Position numbers and translations under genes: made by a program | Notes under the pieces: model-generated | What the model was told of the DNA's origin: nothing | The model's database searches: none | What the model saw: only the letters and a program-made list of their open reading frames with translations | Shown here: one piece after another, positions 22,995-32,245 of the stretch | Layout: every line of letters starts with the position of its first letter | Position numbering within the stretch: the stretch's first letter is position 1 | DNA from: Enoplosus armatus | Lineage: Eukaryota > Chordata > Actinopteri > Centrarchiformes > Enoplosidae | DNA length: 64,000 nucleotides | Assembly: GCF_043641665.1 (NCBI RefSeq) | Contig: NC_092191.1 | Span: 17,887,501-17,951,500 of the forward strand | Direction of reading: 5' to 3'

Positions 22995-24776
22995 GTAGGA
23001 TAAACAGTAATACATCATACTTTTTATTACAAATGTCAACTCACTGCATTCACTTGCTTTTTAGTGCTTTCTATGCTACAGTTCTTCTGGCTATTTTGTG
23101 AATGTATTTACAAGGGACGTCAATCCTCCTTCCAGTCATTCCCCAACTGTCCTTTCACCCCCTTTCCACCCTTCACTGGAGAGACGGGAGGAGAGTAGAC
23201 AGAGGAAAATGAGGGCAGGGTTTCTGGTGTGAAATTGGAATTGCTCATCCGTGCACCTCCTCTCACCAGGATACTTTGCAGAGCCTCTCACTGTAACTCG
23301 AAATGGTTCTTTACCCCCAACAATTAGAAACTTAAGTCCGGGACTTGAGTGTTAAATGCCCTCAGACAGTAACATATAGAGAAAGTAGGTAGCGTCAGGG
23401 TTGAAATGAGTTGAGAATGCTGAGGTAACTCAATCAGGGAGAACAGGTCCCACTGGCTTTTGGTCGGAGACTAGTATGTGAATCTAGAATGTGATTCTAT
23501 TGTTGTGAAATGGGATTCACAAACACTGTTGCTGAGCTGGTTAAAGTTTAAACCAAAGGAACTTGATGAGCTGTGCAGCTCGCTAACTCTCTGTGGCCAT
23601 CCCTTTAATTCTATGTCAATAGTAGACTTAAATGAATATGACTGTCTGTGCACAGTACTGTGGTGTGGTTCCATCAAAAGAGCTTTGTTTAACGTGAAAT
23701 TTCCTCTTGCCCCAGTGCAGTTTGGGGAAATAAACAGTCTGAGTTGATTTATATGTGCTGAAAATACCTGATTCTGTATGTCATGGGAAAGTAAAGCCAA
23801 TGTGGTTGTGTTTTATTTCCTCTTGGTATAAAAAAGCAGCTACAGCTACATCTAGTCTTAATGTGAAGAATTCCTCCGCTGTGACGGAGTCTATTTGGAT
23901 TACAGTTTAGTTATGTTTGCTCCTAAATTCCTCTCTTTGTCTCTCAACAAAACAAGCAGCATTTACTGTATGTGCTACAGCTGTACAGATAGAGTGGAGC
24001 AACCGTTCAAACAGACAGTTGTACAATTAATTTATGAAAAAGATCCGGCGATGCTGAGCGCGTCCGAGGCTCCTGGTTAATGACTGACGGTTTATGAGGA
24101 AACACATCTCCCTGCCAGGAAAATTTAGGAGCAGATTATGTTGATGTAGCTGCTAATGTCGCTTCCCCTTGGCTTTCAGCAGGCTCATTACAGCGTGGAC
24201 AAAAAACGGCCACGGCGTGGCGGAAATGATACAGCCAGGCTGTCAGATACACTGCGGGCAGCTCATTTCTTTCTTTTTTTGTCAACAAATGCTGGACAAA
24301 AGCTGTACCTGAGCCCAGCCCTGTGGCATAATCTCTCCATTGTGTTAAACGTAAGCCTGTGCAAGCAGCAGCTACGGTCTCTCTTCAGTGTGCAGACGGA
24401 AACGCTATTGTTAGCTCACACCTGTGGATTCCACACAGAGGTGATACTATTTTTTGCCAGTAGTTATGAATAACTGTGTGTTTAGACTAGAAGGGTGGGG
24501 TTTACTACCCAAGATAACAGTGACTGACATATAAATTGAATACAATTCCATTTTAATATTCGGCCTCTATAGTTTTCCAGCACACTGCATCAGCTCTCGT
24601 CTTTCACTCTTCCAACCAAATCCCCTCTGTCATCTTTCTCATTTTACTAGCCCTTTATGTCTGTTAATGTCGCCTGCGTTTCTATGTATTTGTGTGTTTA
24701 CTGGCGTGTGTATCAGTGAGTGTGATCGTGTGTTTCCGTCCACTCATAACAAGAAACCCCTGCCTCTTGTACCCAG
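22995..24776 (+). other. fgfr2 intron 5
   Basis: 1.8 kb, GTAGGA to TACCCAG. No repeat family or gene was recognised. The intron is moderately AT-rich and contains a short GT-rich stretch near 24690-24735. Confidence 0.55.
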
Positions 24777-24900
24777 GTGCGTAGCCAGCACTGGACCCTG
24801 ATCATGGAGAGCGTGGTGCCGTCAGACAAGGGCAACTACACCTGCCTGGTGGAGAATGAGTTTGGATCCATCAACCACACCTACACCCTGGACGTCGTAG
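24777..24900 (+). CDS. fgfr2: fgfr2 coding exon 5: Ig2, second half
   Basis: Codes residues 207-247 (124 nt, phase 0 to 1, the same length as in mammals). It contains the conserved [15 protein letters not shown] with the second Ig2 cysteine, Cys229. [12 protein letters not shown] follows, with an N-glycosylation site at Asn239. The exon ends LDVV at the start of the Ig2-Ig3 linker. The donor GTAG|GTCAGT is non-optimal but usable. Confidence 0.95.
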
Positions 24901-27106
24901 GTCAGTACAGTACACAAAACACACGCTCAGACTCAAGAGTACACCTGCGAAGCCAACAAAGTGGAGGGATGGAGGGAGGGAAAGGTGGAGGAAAGGGGGA
25001 GGCCAACGGAAGGAGTTCTCACAGTGAGAATACTGTGTATGTGTGTGTGTGTGTGTGCTGTTTGATCGCCCAGGTGCACTCTGGATACAGGTGCAGGTCA
25101 AGGAGTGCTGCCAAGTGTGTGGAAGCTAAAGATGCATGTGTCAACAGTTTTAATGTAGTTTCTATTCATTTATATCATTTTAGTAATTTTGTATTCAGTT
25201 AGGTAAATCCAACTTCCATGATGGTATTTTGTGTTTATGATGTACAGTTGTAGTGTGTGTAAGAGGTAGCCTTAAGACAAATTATAATTGTTTTAATGTA
25301 TTTGAAGCACCAACTTGGTGGTTATTTTGTCCTTCATGCAAATCTTAAGTCCAGGTAGGTGAAAACCTACTCAAATAATAATTGATTTAAAATCACTAAA
25401 AAGATTTTCCACTGGACCTACTTTTTATTGAGGACATATTTCCTCAGAAAATTGCTGACAGTGAAGTCTGTGGAATATTCTGAGTAATAGGGACACTGTT
25501 TTGTGGAAAACAAAACACATTGTCGTCCAGTTTTTCAAATGCAATTTTCCACGATATGAGCACCACAACCTTGGCTAATAAAACAGAAACTCACTCGTCA
25601 TGGTATGGCTCAGTACCAGAAGAGGTAAGGAAAGATATGTTTTTTGTGTGATTCAAATTCACTGACCCTTTAAGGACGGCTGAGGTATGAGTGAGACTTA
25701 AACTGGTCGCTGATGATCGTTTAGTGTACCTCTCTGAGGACACAGAGTGCCGACCTCAGCACTATCACAGCGAGGTCAGACCCAACTCAGTCAACCCCTC
25801 ACTGTGACCTTTGGAGCGCAGACAGCAATGAGTGTTTTTCTGCTCCGTTTGCAGAATCGATACGCAGCGGGGACAACAAGGGGAGTGGGATAAAGATAGT
25901 AGATCAATGGGTGCATGTGTGAGAGTGTGCAGCAACTTTGCCCTTAATTTGATGCAGGCCCGCTCTGCCTTTGACATCACTTGAGCCGCTATATAAGCAA
26001 TCAGTACACATCAAAGTTTATCTGACACGGTTACTCTTCTAAAGGCCGGTCAATAATCTACAGATAACCCACACAGACATGCAGCTGCAGCAGTTTGATT
26101 CACAGAAGAGTGTTTAGGGGCCACTGGTCACTCCATGTGTCTGTATGTGGAATTATTCTCCTACTGTCTCCATTGTCCTGAGCAGACCTACTGTAATTAC
26201 ACACTTCTGTTTTGATTAGCGTCTCCATGGTAATAAGGAGTATTATTTTCATTATATCAGATGGAGATTGAATACCTGAGGGTTTTCGCACAATGAGCGT
26301 ATAGGCACATGCACATAAACACATGAAGGTCCGCACACACGCACACACACACATGCTCCCCAACTCCGGCCCCCTGCTCTGCTCCCCTCTGGAGTTAGCT
26401 AAAGCTCTCCTTCAGACTGCATATTTCTGGTTTTTGTTCTGTTTTATTGCACAGCAGTAAACCCCCTCCACGTCTGGCTCCGCAGCCACTGCCCCCTGCA
26501 ACCTCTTGCTTCATTTTCCTCCATTATAGTGGGGTGGACAGAGGGAGGGGGGGGGGTGCGAGAAAAGGAGGGGAAACAGAGACAGAAAAGGCTGTTCTTA
26601 TCAGTCTTTTTTTGCCCAAATGACCTGCAGGATCTGCTATTAAAACCAAGAGGAACCAGCCTTTTCTGGTTCAAACCAGCCTCTGGAGAATAGGCTGCAG
26701 TCGGGCATCCACGAGCTGAGACACATGACGAGGAGACACAAACGTGGAGTCAAAACAGACGGCGGCTCTTTCAATCAGAGCTGTGGCACCCAGTGGCCAT
26801 GCGGCACTTTGTTGGTAGCCCCATGCCATCCTGTGCCTGTACCCCTCCCTGACCCTTAAGGCCCTGTGTGCCAAGCCACCAGGTTACCCAGAGTTCACCG
26901 GTCTCGCATGGGACACCATGGAATGCCCCTGGTCCGTCTCCTCACGCTTCTTTCTGCCTCTATCCCACCACCGCTGCCATCAAATTTCTCCACTAATGAC
27001 TTAATTGATAAATGGATTCAGTTTTGAAACGGGTCACTACATATTGGTCACAGCAAAACATAAAGAGGCACTGCAGGTTCTGCTCTTTCACTCCATTTGA
27101 TACATG

Positions 27107-27212
27107 CAGTGGTGGAGAAAGTGTTCAGACCCTTTACTTAAGTAAAAGTACTTAAAAGTATCAAAGTAAAAGTACTCATTCTGCAGTAAAATATCCTCTA
27201 ATATGACATTTA
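27107..27212 (+). repeat. hAT-like element, left end (CAGTGGTGGA...AAGTAAAAGTA)
   Basis: It starts CAGTGGTGGAGAAAGTGTTC and continues with TTTACTTAAGTAAAAGTAC and AGTAAAAGTACTCATTCTGC. It is the same family as the reversed fragment at 7134-7209 and the right-end copy at 6450-6846. The right end is missing; another repeat adjoins. Confidence 0.65.
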
Positions 27213-27214
27213 GT

Positions 27215-27430
27215 CCAGTGGATCCCAACCTAGTGGCTGGGCCCCTCTAAGGGGCCACAAAGTAAATCTGAGGGGTCGTGAGATGATTAATGGGAGAGGA
27301 GAGAAGAACACACTTTGACATACTTATCTGTTTTCAGTTTTCTCAAACATTTAGAAAGAAGTTTAAAGTGGAATCTTTTATTTGATTGTGTTCCTTTGTG
27401 TTTCACAGGGTCACAAACCAAAAATATTGA
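27215..27430 (+). repeat. MITE-like repeat (CCAGTGGATCCCAACC end)
   Basis: The left end CCAGTGGATCCCAACCTAG is followed by GGGCCCCTCTAAGGGGCCAC and GAGGGGTCGTGAGATGATTA. I recognise this as a common teleost repeat whose usual ends are CCAGTGGTTCCCAACC. The right end is diverged or truncated near 27430. Confidence 0.55.
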
Positions 27431-28271
27431 GAAAAACTGGTTTAATACACAAACTTTTCTTGTTTTGGGGTTTCTCCATAATCATGATCATGATGATGTG
27501 GCCTATTTTCTCGCACCCAACACCCATTTTGTCCTTTGGTCTGAGTTGTCGGTGACGCAGCTCTAAATGCTCCAGCTAATATTTGGATCAGCTATAATGA
27601 AGGTTAGAATTAAATTTTTAAAAATGGCAGCTCCAAAAGTTCTTTGTCTTGCCAACATGTTTCTCTCCACGCGACTTTGCCTGTTTTGGTATATATATAT
27701 ATGTCATGCCAGACAGTATTCTGTTTGGTACGTCTTTCAAAGAGAGAGGGCTACTGGCTGTTAGATTTATGTCGATCACCTCTCTCTGTTAAGGAAAGAT
27801 CGAGAGGGTAAAGGAGGCCTGTGAAAGAGTGAAAGATGGAGGAGGAGAGAAAGAAAGAGAGACAATAAACAAGGCGAGCCCTAGGAATGTGCAGGAAGGA
27901 GGAGGGAGATGGGGAGAGAGGAAGGAGGGGTGGGAATCATCTGATGTGACAGATTTCAGAAAGATGGAGCTGGAAGACGGGCAGGCAGACAGTCCTGAGG
28001 AAGAAGCATCTGCCTCCTAGTTTCTGCACTCTCCATATGTTGATCCCCTTTCTTCCCTTCACTCACCCTGCTAATTCTTTCTCCCTTTTTTAGCCCTCCC
28101 TCTTAAACCCAACCTCCACTCTTCATCACACAGCCTCACCCTCTGACCATCCCCCCGACCCACCCCCGACCTAATACACTCACACACACACACACACATC
28201 GAATTCACTGCACCTACCTTAAGGCTTTGTTTTGGAAAGGCAATGCAGCGCCCCAGGCTGAGTGATGTCAC

Positions 28272-28273
<2 letters not shown>

Positions 28274-28318
<45 letters not shown>
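28274..28318 (+). repeat. (GT)n microsatellite, about 45 nt
   Basis: Uninterrupted GT repeat in intron 6, about 550 nt upstream of the IIIa exon. A short (CA)n lies nearby at 28181-28198. Confidence 0.97.
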
Positions 28319-28320
<2 letters not shown>

Positions 28321-28871
28321 TGGCAGCAGCGGGTTGTTGCTGTCAGTGTGGGGGTTGGTGGGCTCCTCAGTATGGTTGTGAGGGCCGGGTAGTGTTTGAA
28401 AGGGGGCATTGTTCAACAGGTCTCGCTCTGTTTGGATTCACAGGCCAAACGTTTGCTTGTAAAAGAATGCAGATAGCTGAAGATGTGGGGGTGCTATGAA
28501 GGTGTCTCTCTTTCCAAGACTGGCACGTACATGCACTTAACCCGCTACTCATATGCAGTATATATACACCGACTTTATGGGAGTCCTCCTCTGCTGGAGT
28601 TCGTTATCTTTTAGTGATAAATGCCTCTGCCTCTTTGTTTTGTGTGAAGCCTCTAAATGCTTCTGAGATAAGAACAAGGCAGCGTACTCATGATTCTACC
28701 TGTCACGGTTGCTGGGAAACATTCACACTCACGGTCCGTGAAGTTCTGCTTCTGCAAGGATAAACTCTGAAAGGGAAATGCCAAGTTTTTGAGACACTTC
28801 CCTGTTGGTCAACATATCTGTTAAGTAATGAACCAGCCTCCTATAATGAACATTTCCCTCCCTCTCAACAG

Positions 28872-29062
28872 AACGGTCCCCTCATCGGCCTATCCTCCAG
28901 GCCGGTCTCCCAGCCAACACCACTGTACACGTTGGGGAGGACGCCCGCTTCGTCTGCAAGGTCTACAGCGACGCCCAGCCTCACATCCAGTGGCTGAAGC
29001 ACATCACTCAGAATGGCAGTCGATACGGCCCCGACGAACACCCCTACGTCCGAGTGTTAAAG
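28872..29062 (+). CDS. fgfr2: fgfr2 coding exon 6: Ig3 first half (IIIa) and Ig2-Ig3 linker
   Basis: Codes residues 248-311 (191 nt, phase 1 to 0, as in mammals). It starts [18 protein letters not shown], the Ig2-Ig3 linker including the Ser-Pro pair (250-251) that corresponds to human Ser252-Pro253, mutated in Apert syndrome. The first Ig3 cysteine is Cys276 (RFVC). It then reads [15 protein letters not shown] with an NGS glycosylation site at Asn295. It ends VRVLK and must join either IIIb or IIIc. Confidence 0.96.
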
Positions 29063-29393
29063 GTACCTTCCTGCACTTCCTCTTTCGGATTTTATTCTCT
29101 TGATTAGAGGCAAAGCCTTTCCTCTGTTTTTTCTTGGTGTTTTGCCAGCGGTTGCAGGTTTTTCGGATGAATTTCAAAAGTCATATAAGGAGCTAATCAT
29201 TATATATTCCTTCCTGATGAACTGATGGGTCTTGACCGTGCTGGCTCTTGTTGGTGATTCCTGCTCTCTTCTCTCTCCTGCAGATCCAAATACAGTAGCT
29301 GTAGTCATGATGTTTGCATGTCTGTCTGATTAATTCTACTTTTATCTGATTTTACATGTTCATGTCTTAAGTATGTGTATGTGTGGATTGCAG
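29063..29393 (+). other. fgfr2 intron 7, upstream of IIIb
   Basis: 331 nt. U-rich stretches (29121-29142) and a TGCATG at 29315-29320, 74 nt before IIIb, are visible. The IIIb acceptor (TATGTGTGGATTGCAG) has a purine-interrupted, weak pyrimidine tract, consistent with a regulated exon. Confidence 0.7.
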
Positions 29394-29532
29394 CGTTCAG
29401 GCATTAACAGCTCAGACGTGGAGATGCTCACCCTCACCAACGTGACAGAGGACGATGCTGGGGAGTATATCTGTAAAGTCTCCAATTATATAGGCGAGGC
29501 CAGCCAGTCGGGCTGGCTGACTGTCATCCCAG
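29394..29532 (+). CDS. fgfr2: fgfr2 alternative exon IIIb (epithelial-type Ig3 half)
   Basis: 139 nt, phase 0 to 1, used instead of IIIc. The peptide is RSGINSSDVEMLTLTNVT, then EDDAGEYICKVSNYIGEAS, ending GWLTVIP. It closely follows mammalian FGFR2-IIIb (HSGINSSNAEVL...YICKVSNYIGQANQSAWLTVLP). Its Cys pairs with Cys276. The IIIb form binds FGF7/FGF10-class ligands in epithelia (family knowledge). It is 9 nt shorter than the mammalian 148-nt exon, because the three codons after the LTVLP position are missing. The donor is CCAG|GTAACC. Reading on without splicing hits TGA within five codons. Confidence 0.95.
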
Positions 29533-29614
29533 GTAACCCTTGAGACCTGACCCCACCTACCCTCCCTCTCCCCTGGTGTGGTTTCCTGGGCTTCGTCCCT
29601 CACCTGCTGTGCTG

Positions 29615-29643
29615 TGGTGGTCGTGCTGGTGGTCTCTTGGTGG
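29615..29643 (+). promoter_or_regulatory. TGGTGG triplet, candidate ESRP-type intronic splicing element
   Basis: TGGTGG occurs at 29615-29620, 29627-29632 and 29638-29643, with start-to-start spacing of 12 and 11 nt, 83-111 nt past the IIIb donor. ESRP1/2 bind UGG-rich motifs in the mammalian FGFR2 intron at this position (ISE/ISS-3) and promote IIIb while repressing IIIc (established). The function here is inferred from motif and place. Confidence 0.6.
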
Positions 29644-29754
29644 TCCTGGGGCTCACAGACCTTCTCTCCCCTAACGTTTAGACCCTTGTGTTTCAGCTGC
29701 CGCCATGGAAGCACTGGTTGGTTCGGTGCTCTCCATGCTCTCTGTGTTTGTTTG

Positions 29755-29760
29755 TGCATG
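29755..29760 (+). promoter_or_regulatory. TGCATG, candidate RBFOX site
   Basis: Exact TGCATG in the IIIb-IIIc intron, 223 nt past the IIIb donor. RBFOX proteins bind (U)GCAUG and act on mammalian FGFR2 IIIb/IIIc choice. Two more copies flank the switch at 29315-29320 and 30971-30976. Confidence 0.5.
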
Positions 29761-30011
29761 TGTCCAGTCCAATGTGTGGATTAGACTGGCCTCCATTAGC
29801 AGGTTCTGTTGGTGACGGGAACCTTTTGGGTTTTTATTTTTGGTGTATTGGTTCTATTTTCTCATGTTTTGGTGGCATACTGGGCTCTTTCTGTGTCTTT
29901 GTTTATGAAGCCTCCTCCTCCTCACCCATGGAAACTCCCAACATCCTTTGCTGTAGATGGGACCTCAACGATGGACGCCATCCAGCTCTTATTTCTCTCT
30001 TGGTGTTTTGG

Positions 30012-30180
30012 GTCTCATTTTTTTTCTCTCTCTCTCTCTCTCTGTTCTCCCCCGTCTTTCTCTGTGACTTATCCTCCCCATTTCTGCTTTCCGTTCCCCC
30101 CTCTGCTCTTATCTTTGACCCTCTCTTTCTTCTTTTCAACCTCTCCCTTTTCCTCTTCCTCCTCTTCTCCTTCTCCCCAG
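30012..30180 (+). promoter_or_regulatory. CU-rich tract before IIIc, candidate PTB-bound region
   Basis: About 170 nt with very few purines, including a T-run then an uninterrupted CT repeat around 30019-30043 and repeated TCTT/CTCTT/CTTCT. It doubles as the IIIc polypyrimidine tract. PTB binding to such tracts at FGFR2 is established in mammals; here it is inferred. Confidence 0.55.
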
Positions 30181-30325
30181 ACCGCAGGTGTTAACACCAC
30201 AGATAAGGAGATAGAAGTTCTCTTCTTGCCCAATGTAACATTTGAAGATGCTGGGGAGTATACGTGCTTGGCGGGTAATTCTATTGGGATCTCCTATCAC
30301 ACTGCTTGGTTGACGGTGCTTCCAG
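30181..30325 (+). CDS. fgfr2: fgfr2 alternative exon IIIc (mesenchymal-type Ig3 half)
   Basis: 145 nt, the same length as in mammals, phase 0 to 1, used instead of IIIb. It codes residues 312-359: [15 protein letters not shown], then [20 protein letters not shown], then [13 protein letters not shown]. Cys340 is the second Ig3 cysteine (human Cys342, the Crouzon hot spot). Glycosylation sites are NTT at Asn316 and NVT at Asn329. FLPNVT replaces the mammalian YIRNVT. The IIIc form favours FGF2/FGF4/FGF9-type ligands (family knowledge). The donor is CCAG|GTATAT. Confidence 0.96.
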
Positions 30326-32051
30326 GTATATACACTCGTATACTGTCCTCTCTTTTTCTTCTTTCTCTCTCAGTTTTTTCTAAAACGGTTGCATTATGTC
30401 ATTTCAAATGACCTCTGTGGAAGGCAAGTCCTCCCTCCGGAGTCCGAGGCACACAGCTCAAATATTAGATTACTGCGATGAACCAGCCCGGTCAACATCC
30501 AAGACGATGTAACGTAAGAGCAGGGAGCATATATTCTATAATATTATCTGGATTGGCGAGCTGTTGAAAGCTCAGAGCAGATAACGGGGTAGTTTGCAGA
30601 CGACTTATTATAACTCTGAGACGGAAGTGAAGCTCCCAGGGCAGCTCGAGTGTCTCCAGACTCCAAACGGAGGGGAGGGTTTGTCTCCCGCCCTCTCTTT
30701 TCCTTCTGTTACATCTCTCTCCTGCTCCTTGGGGAAAGTATTTCAGTGCCACATTTTGGTCTGCAAATAAATCCGTTTTTTTTTCTGTTTCACTTTCGCC
30801 TCAAACTTTTCTCCACCCCTTTCCTGGCTCTGATAATTGGCTTCTTTTAAGATCCTCATTTCTCCTAGAAATAAAGATCGAAAGGTAAAGCTCAACACTC
30901 GCTTCACATTGGCTTGCCTTTCTCAATTATCAGGGCCAAACCTCTCCGCTTCCTCACAGTGAATGACTTGTGCATGTGAATGTTTGTCCTCTTGTGTGTT
31001 CTCATTTATCAACTCGTTTTATCCTATTTTTGTCCGTTGCTGTATGTCTGGCCTGTAATTATGCATACCAAAGGATCAAATACATAAAACTTAGTGTCAG
31101 TACACAAGTTCACTCCGGGCTAAATAGACCAATGTTTCTTCTCAAGTTCTAGCCGAAAGTAGGGTGGGCATTAAATTAGATCGATGGAAGTAGACAGACA
31201 ACCGTTATCAACCCTCCCTTAATGTGGTAACCAGATGATAGTTTTGTTTTGTCTGTAAACAATACAGCATAATGATCACAGGCGAGCCATTTCCTCTGGG
31301 AGTAATATGTAACATTTATTGCCCTCGATGTGCTCTATCTGCACTGATGGCGCCTTCGAGGCTGTGGCTTCTGTGTGCACGCTGTGGTTTTTGGACCAGC
31401 AGATACAATGCGGACAGGAGAAAGGTTCCCACTTATAGCTTCACCTCCAGCTGGCTGACGGGCTGCTTGGTTGGCTGTGCTGCACAAGAGCCTTGTTTGT
31501 GGTCTGGAGGGCTATGCATTATGGAACAGTCCATTTCTATAGCACACACACATACACACACAAACTCAGCCCATTTCCTCGACAGGAAGTTCAGGCCATA
31601 TACAACCACCAAGGACACCGCTCTCCCTTGTTTGCAATCTGAAGTGAGGCACGTATTGTTCGTCGTCCGTGGGTGTGTGTTTGTGCTCGCGTGTCTCCAA
31701 CATTAGCACAGAGTGCAGACATATGCAGGCCTGGCTGTACTGGCTGAGTGAAGATTTGAAATCTGTCGAGACTGTTAAGCCCTGTACAGGCCTGTTAGAT
31801 TAAAAAAGAAAAGTAGGCGTGCTGGTACCCTGGGAAGAGAGAGGAGGATGCTACAAAATCATTTCTGTTTAGTTTGCCTGCCGATGGTGATTACATTTAC
31901 ACATGAGTCATCGCCGGAGAATCTGTCTCTGTCTTTGCCTGTCTGATGCCCGTGTGTGTTTATTCAAATGGAGAACGTGCTTGTGTGTCACCCCGTGTGA
32001 GAGTTCTTCCTGTAGCCTTCTTCACCTGACATCACCCTTTATTTTCCTCAG
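30326..32051 (+). other. fgfr2 intron between IIIc and the transmembrane exon
   Basis: 1.7 kb, GTATAT to TTTTCCTCAG. It holds a TGCATG at 30971-30976. The first 86 nt stay open in the receptor frame and would add a hydrophobic tail ending LCHFK if retained. No repeat family or other gene was recognised. Confidence 0.6.
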
Positions 32052-32245
32052 CTCTGGAGAAATCCCCAGGGCCCCTTTCCCCAGACTATGTGGAGATCGC
32101 AATATACTGTGGGGGCGTCTTCCTCATCGCCTGCATGGTGGTCATCGTGGTGGTGTGCCGCATGAGGAACACCGCCAAGAAACCCGACTTTGGTGGCCAA
32201 CCGGCAGTCCACAAACTGAGCAAGCAGATCCCTCTGCGCCGCCAG
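32052..32245 (+). CDS. fgfr2: fgfr2 coding exon: stalk, transmembrane helix, start of juxtamembrane
   Basis: Codes residues 360-424 (IIIc numbering), 194 nt, phase 1 to 0. The stalk [15 protein letters not shown] is shorter than in mammals. The transmembrane helix is about 375-395 ([20 protein letters not shown]), nearly identical to mammalian FGFR2 except CGG for [15 protein letters not shown] and [14 protein letters not shown] follow inside the cell; this juxtamembrane part belongs to the FRS2-binding region. The donor is CCAG|GTAACAGA. The second donor that would include VT (GTAACA|GT) is not present. Confidence 0.95.

Larger units (their letters stand above)
24901..28871 (+). other. fgfr2 intron 6
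   Basis: 4 kb between the Ig2 and IIIa exons. It holds two adjoining MITE-like repeats (27107-27212, 27215-27430), (CA)n at 28181-28198, (GT)n at 28274-28318 and a purine-rich region at 27800-27990. No coding exon is recognised. The acceptor CCTCTCAACAG follows a C/T stretch. Confidence 0.6.
29533..30180 (+). other. fgfr2 intron between IIIb and IIIc
   Basis: 648 nt with dense candidate splicing signals. TGGTGG occurs three times (29615-29643), TGCATG at 29755-29760, further GGTG/TTGGT repeats to 29875, and a CU-rich tract from 30012 to the acceptor CTTCTCCCCAG at 30180. The high GU then CU composition is visible by eye. Confidence 0.85.

Noticed and set aside
29809..30411. A 200-residue open frame across the IIIb-IIIc intron and IIIc exon
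   Set aside because: Only the part from 30181 to 30325 is receptor sequence; the upstream part is the low-complexity CU tract read as Phe/Ser/Leu/Pro.
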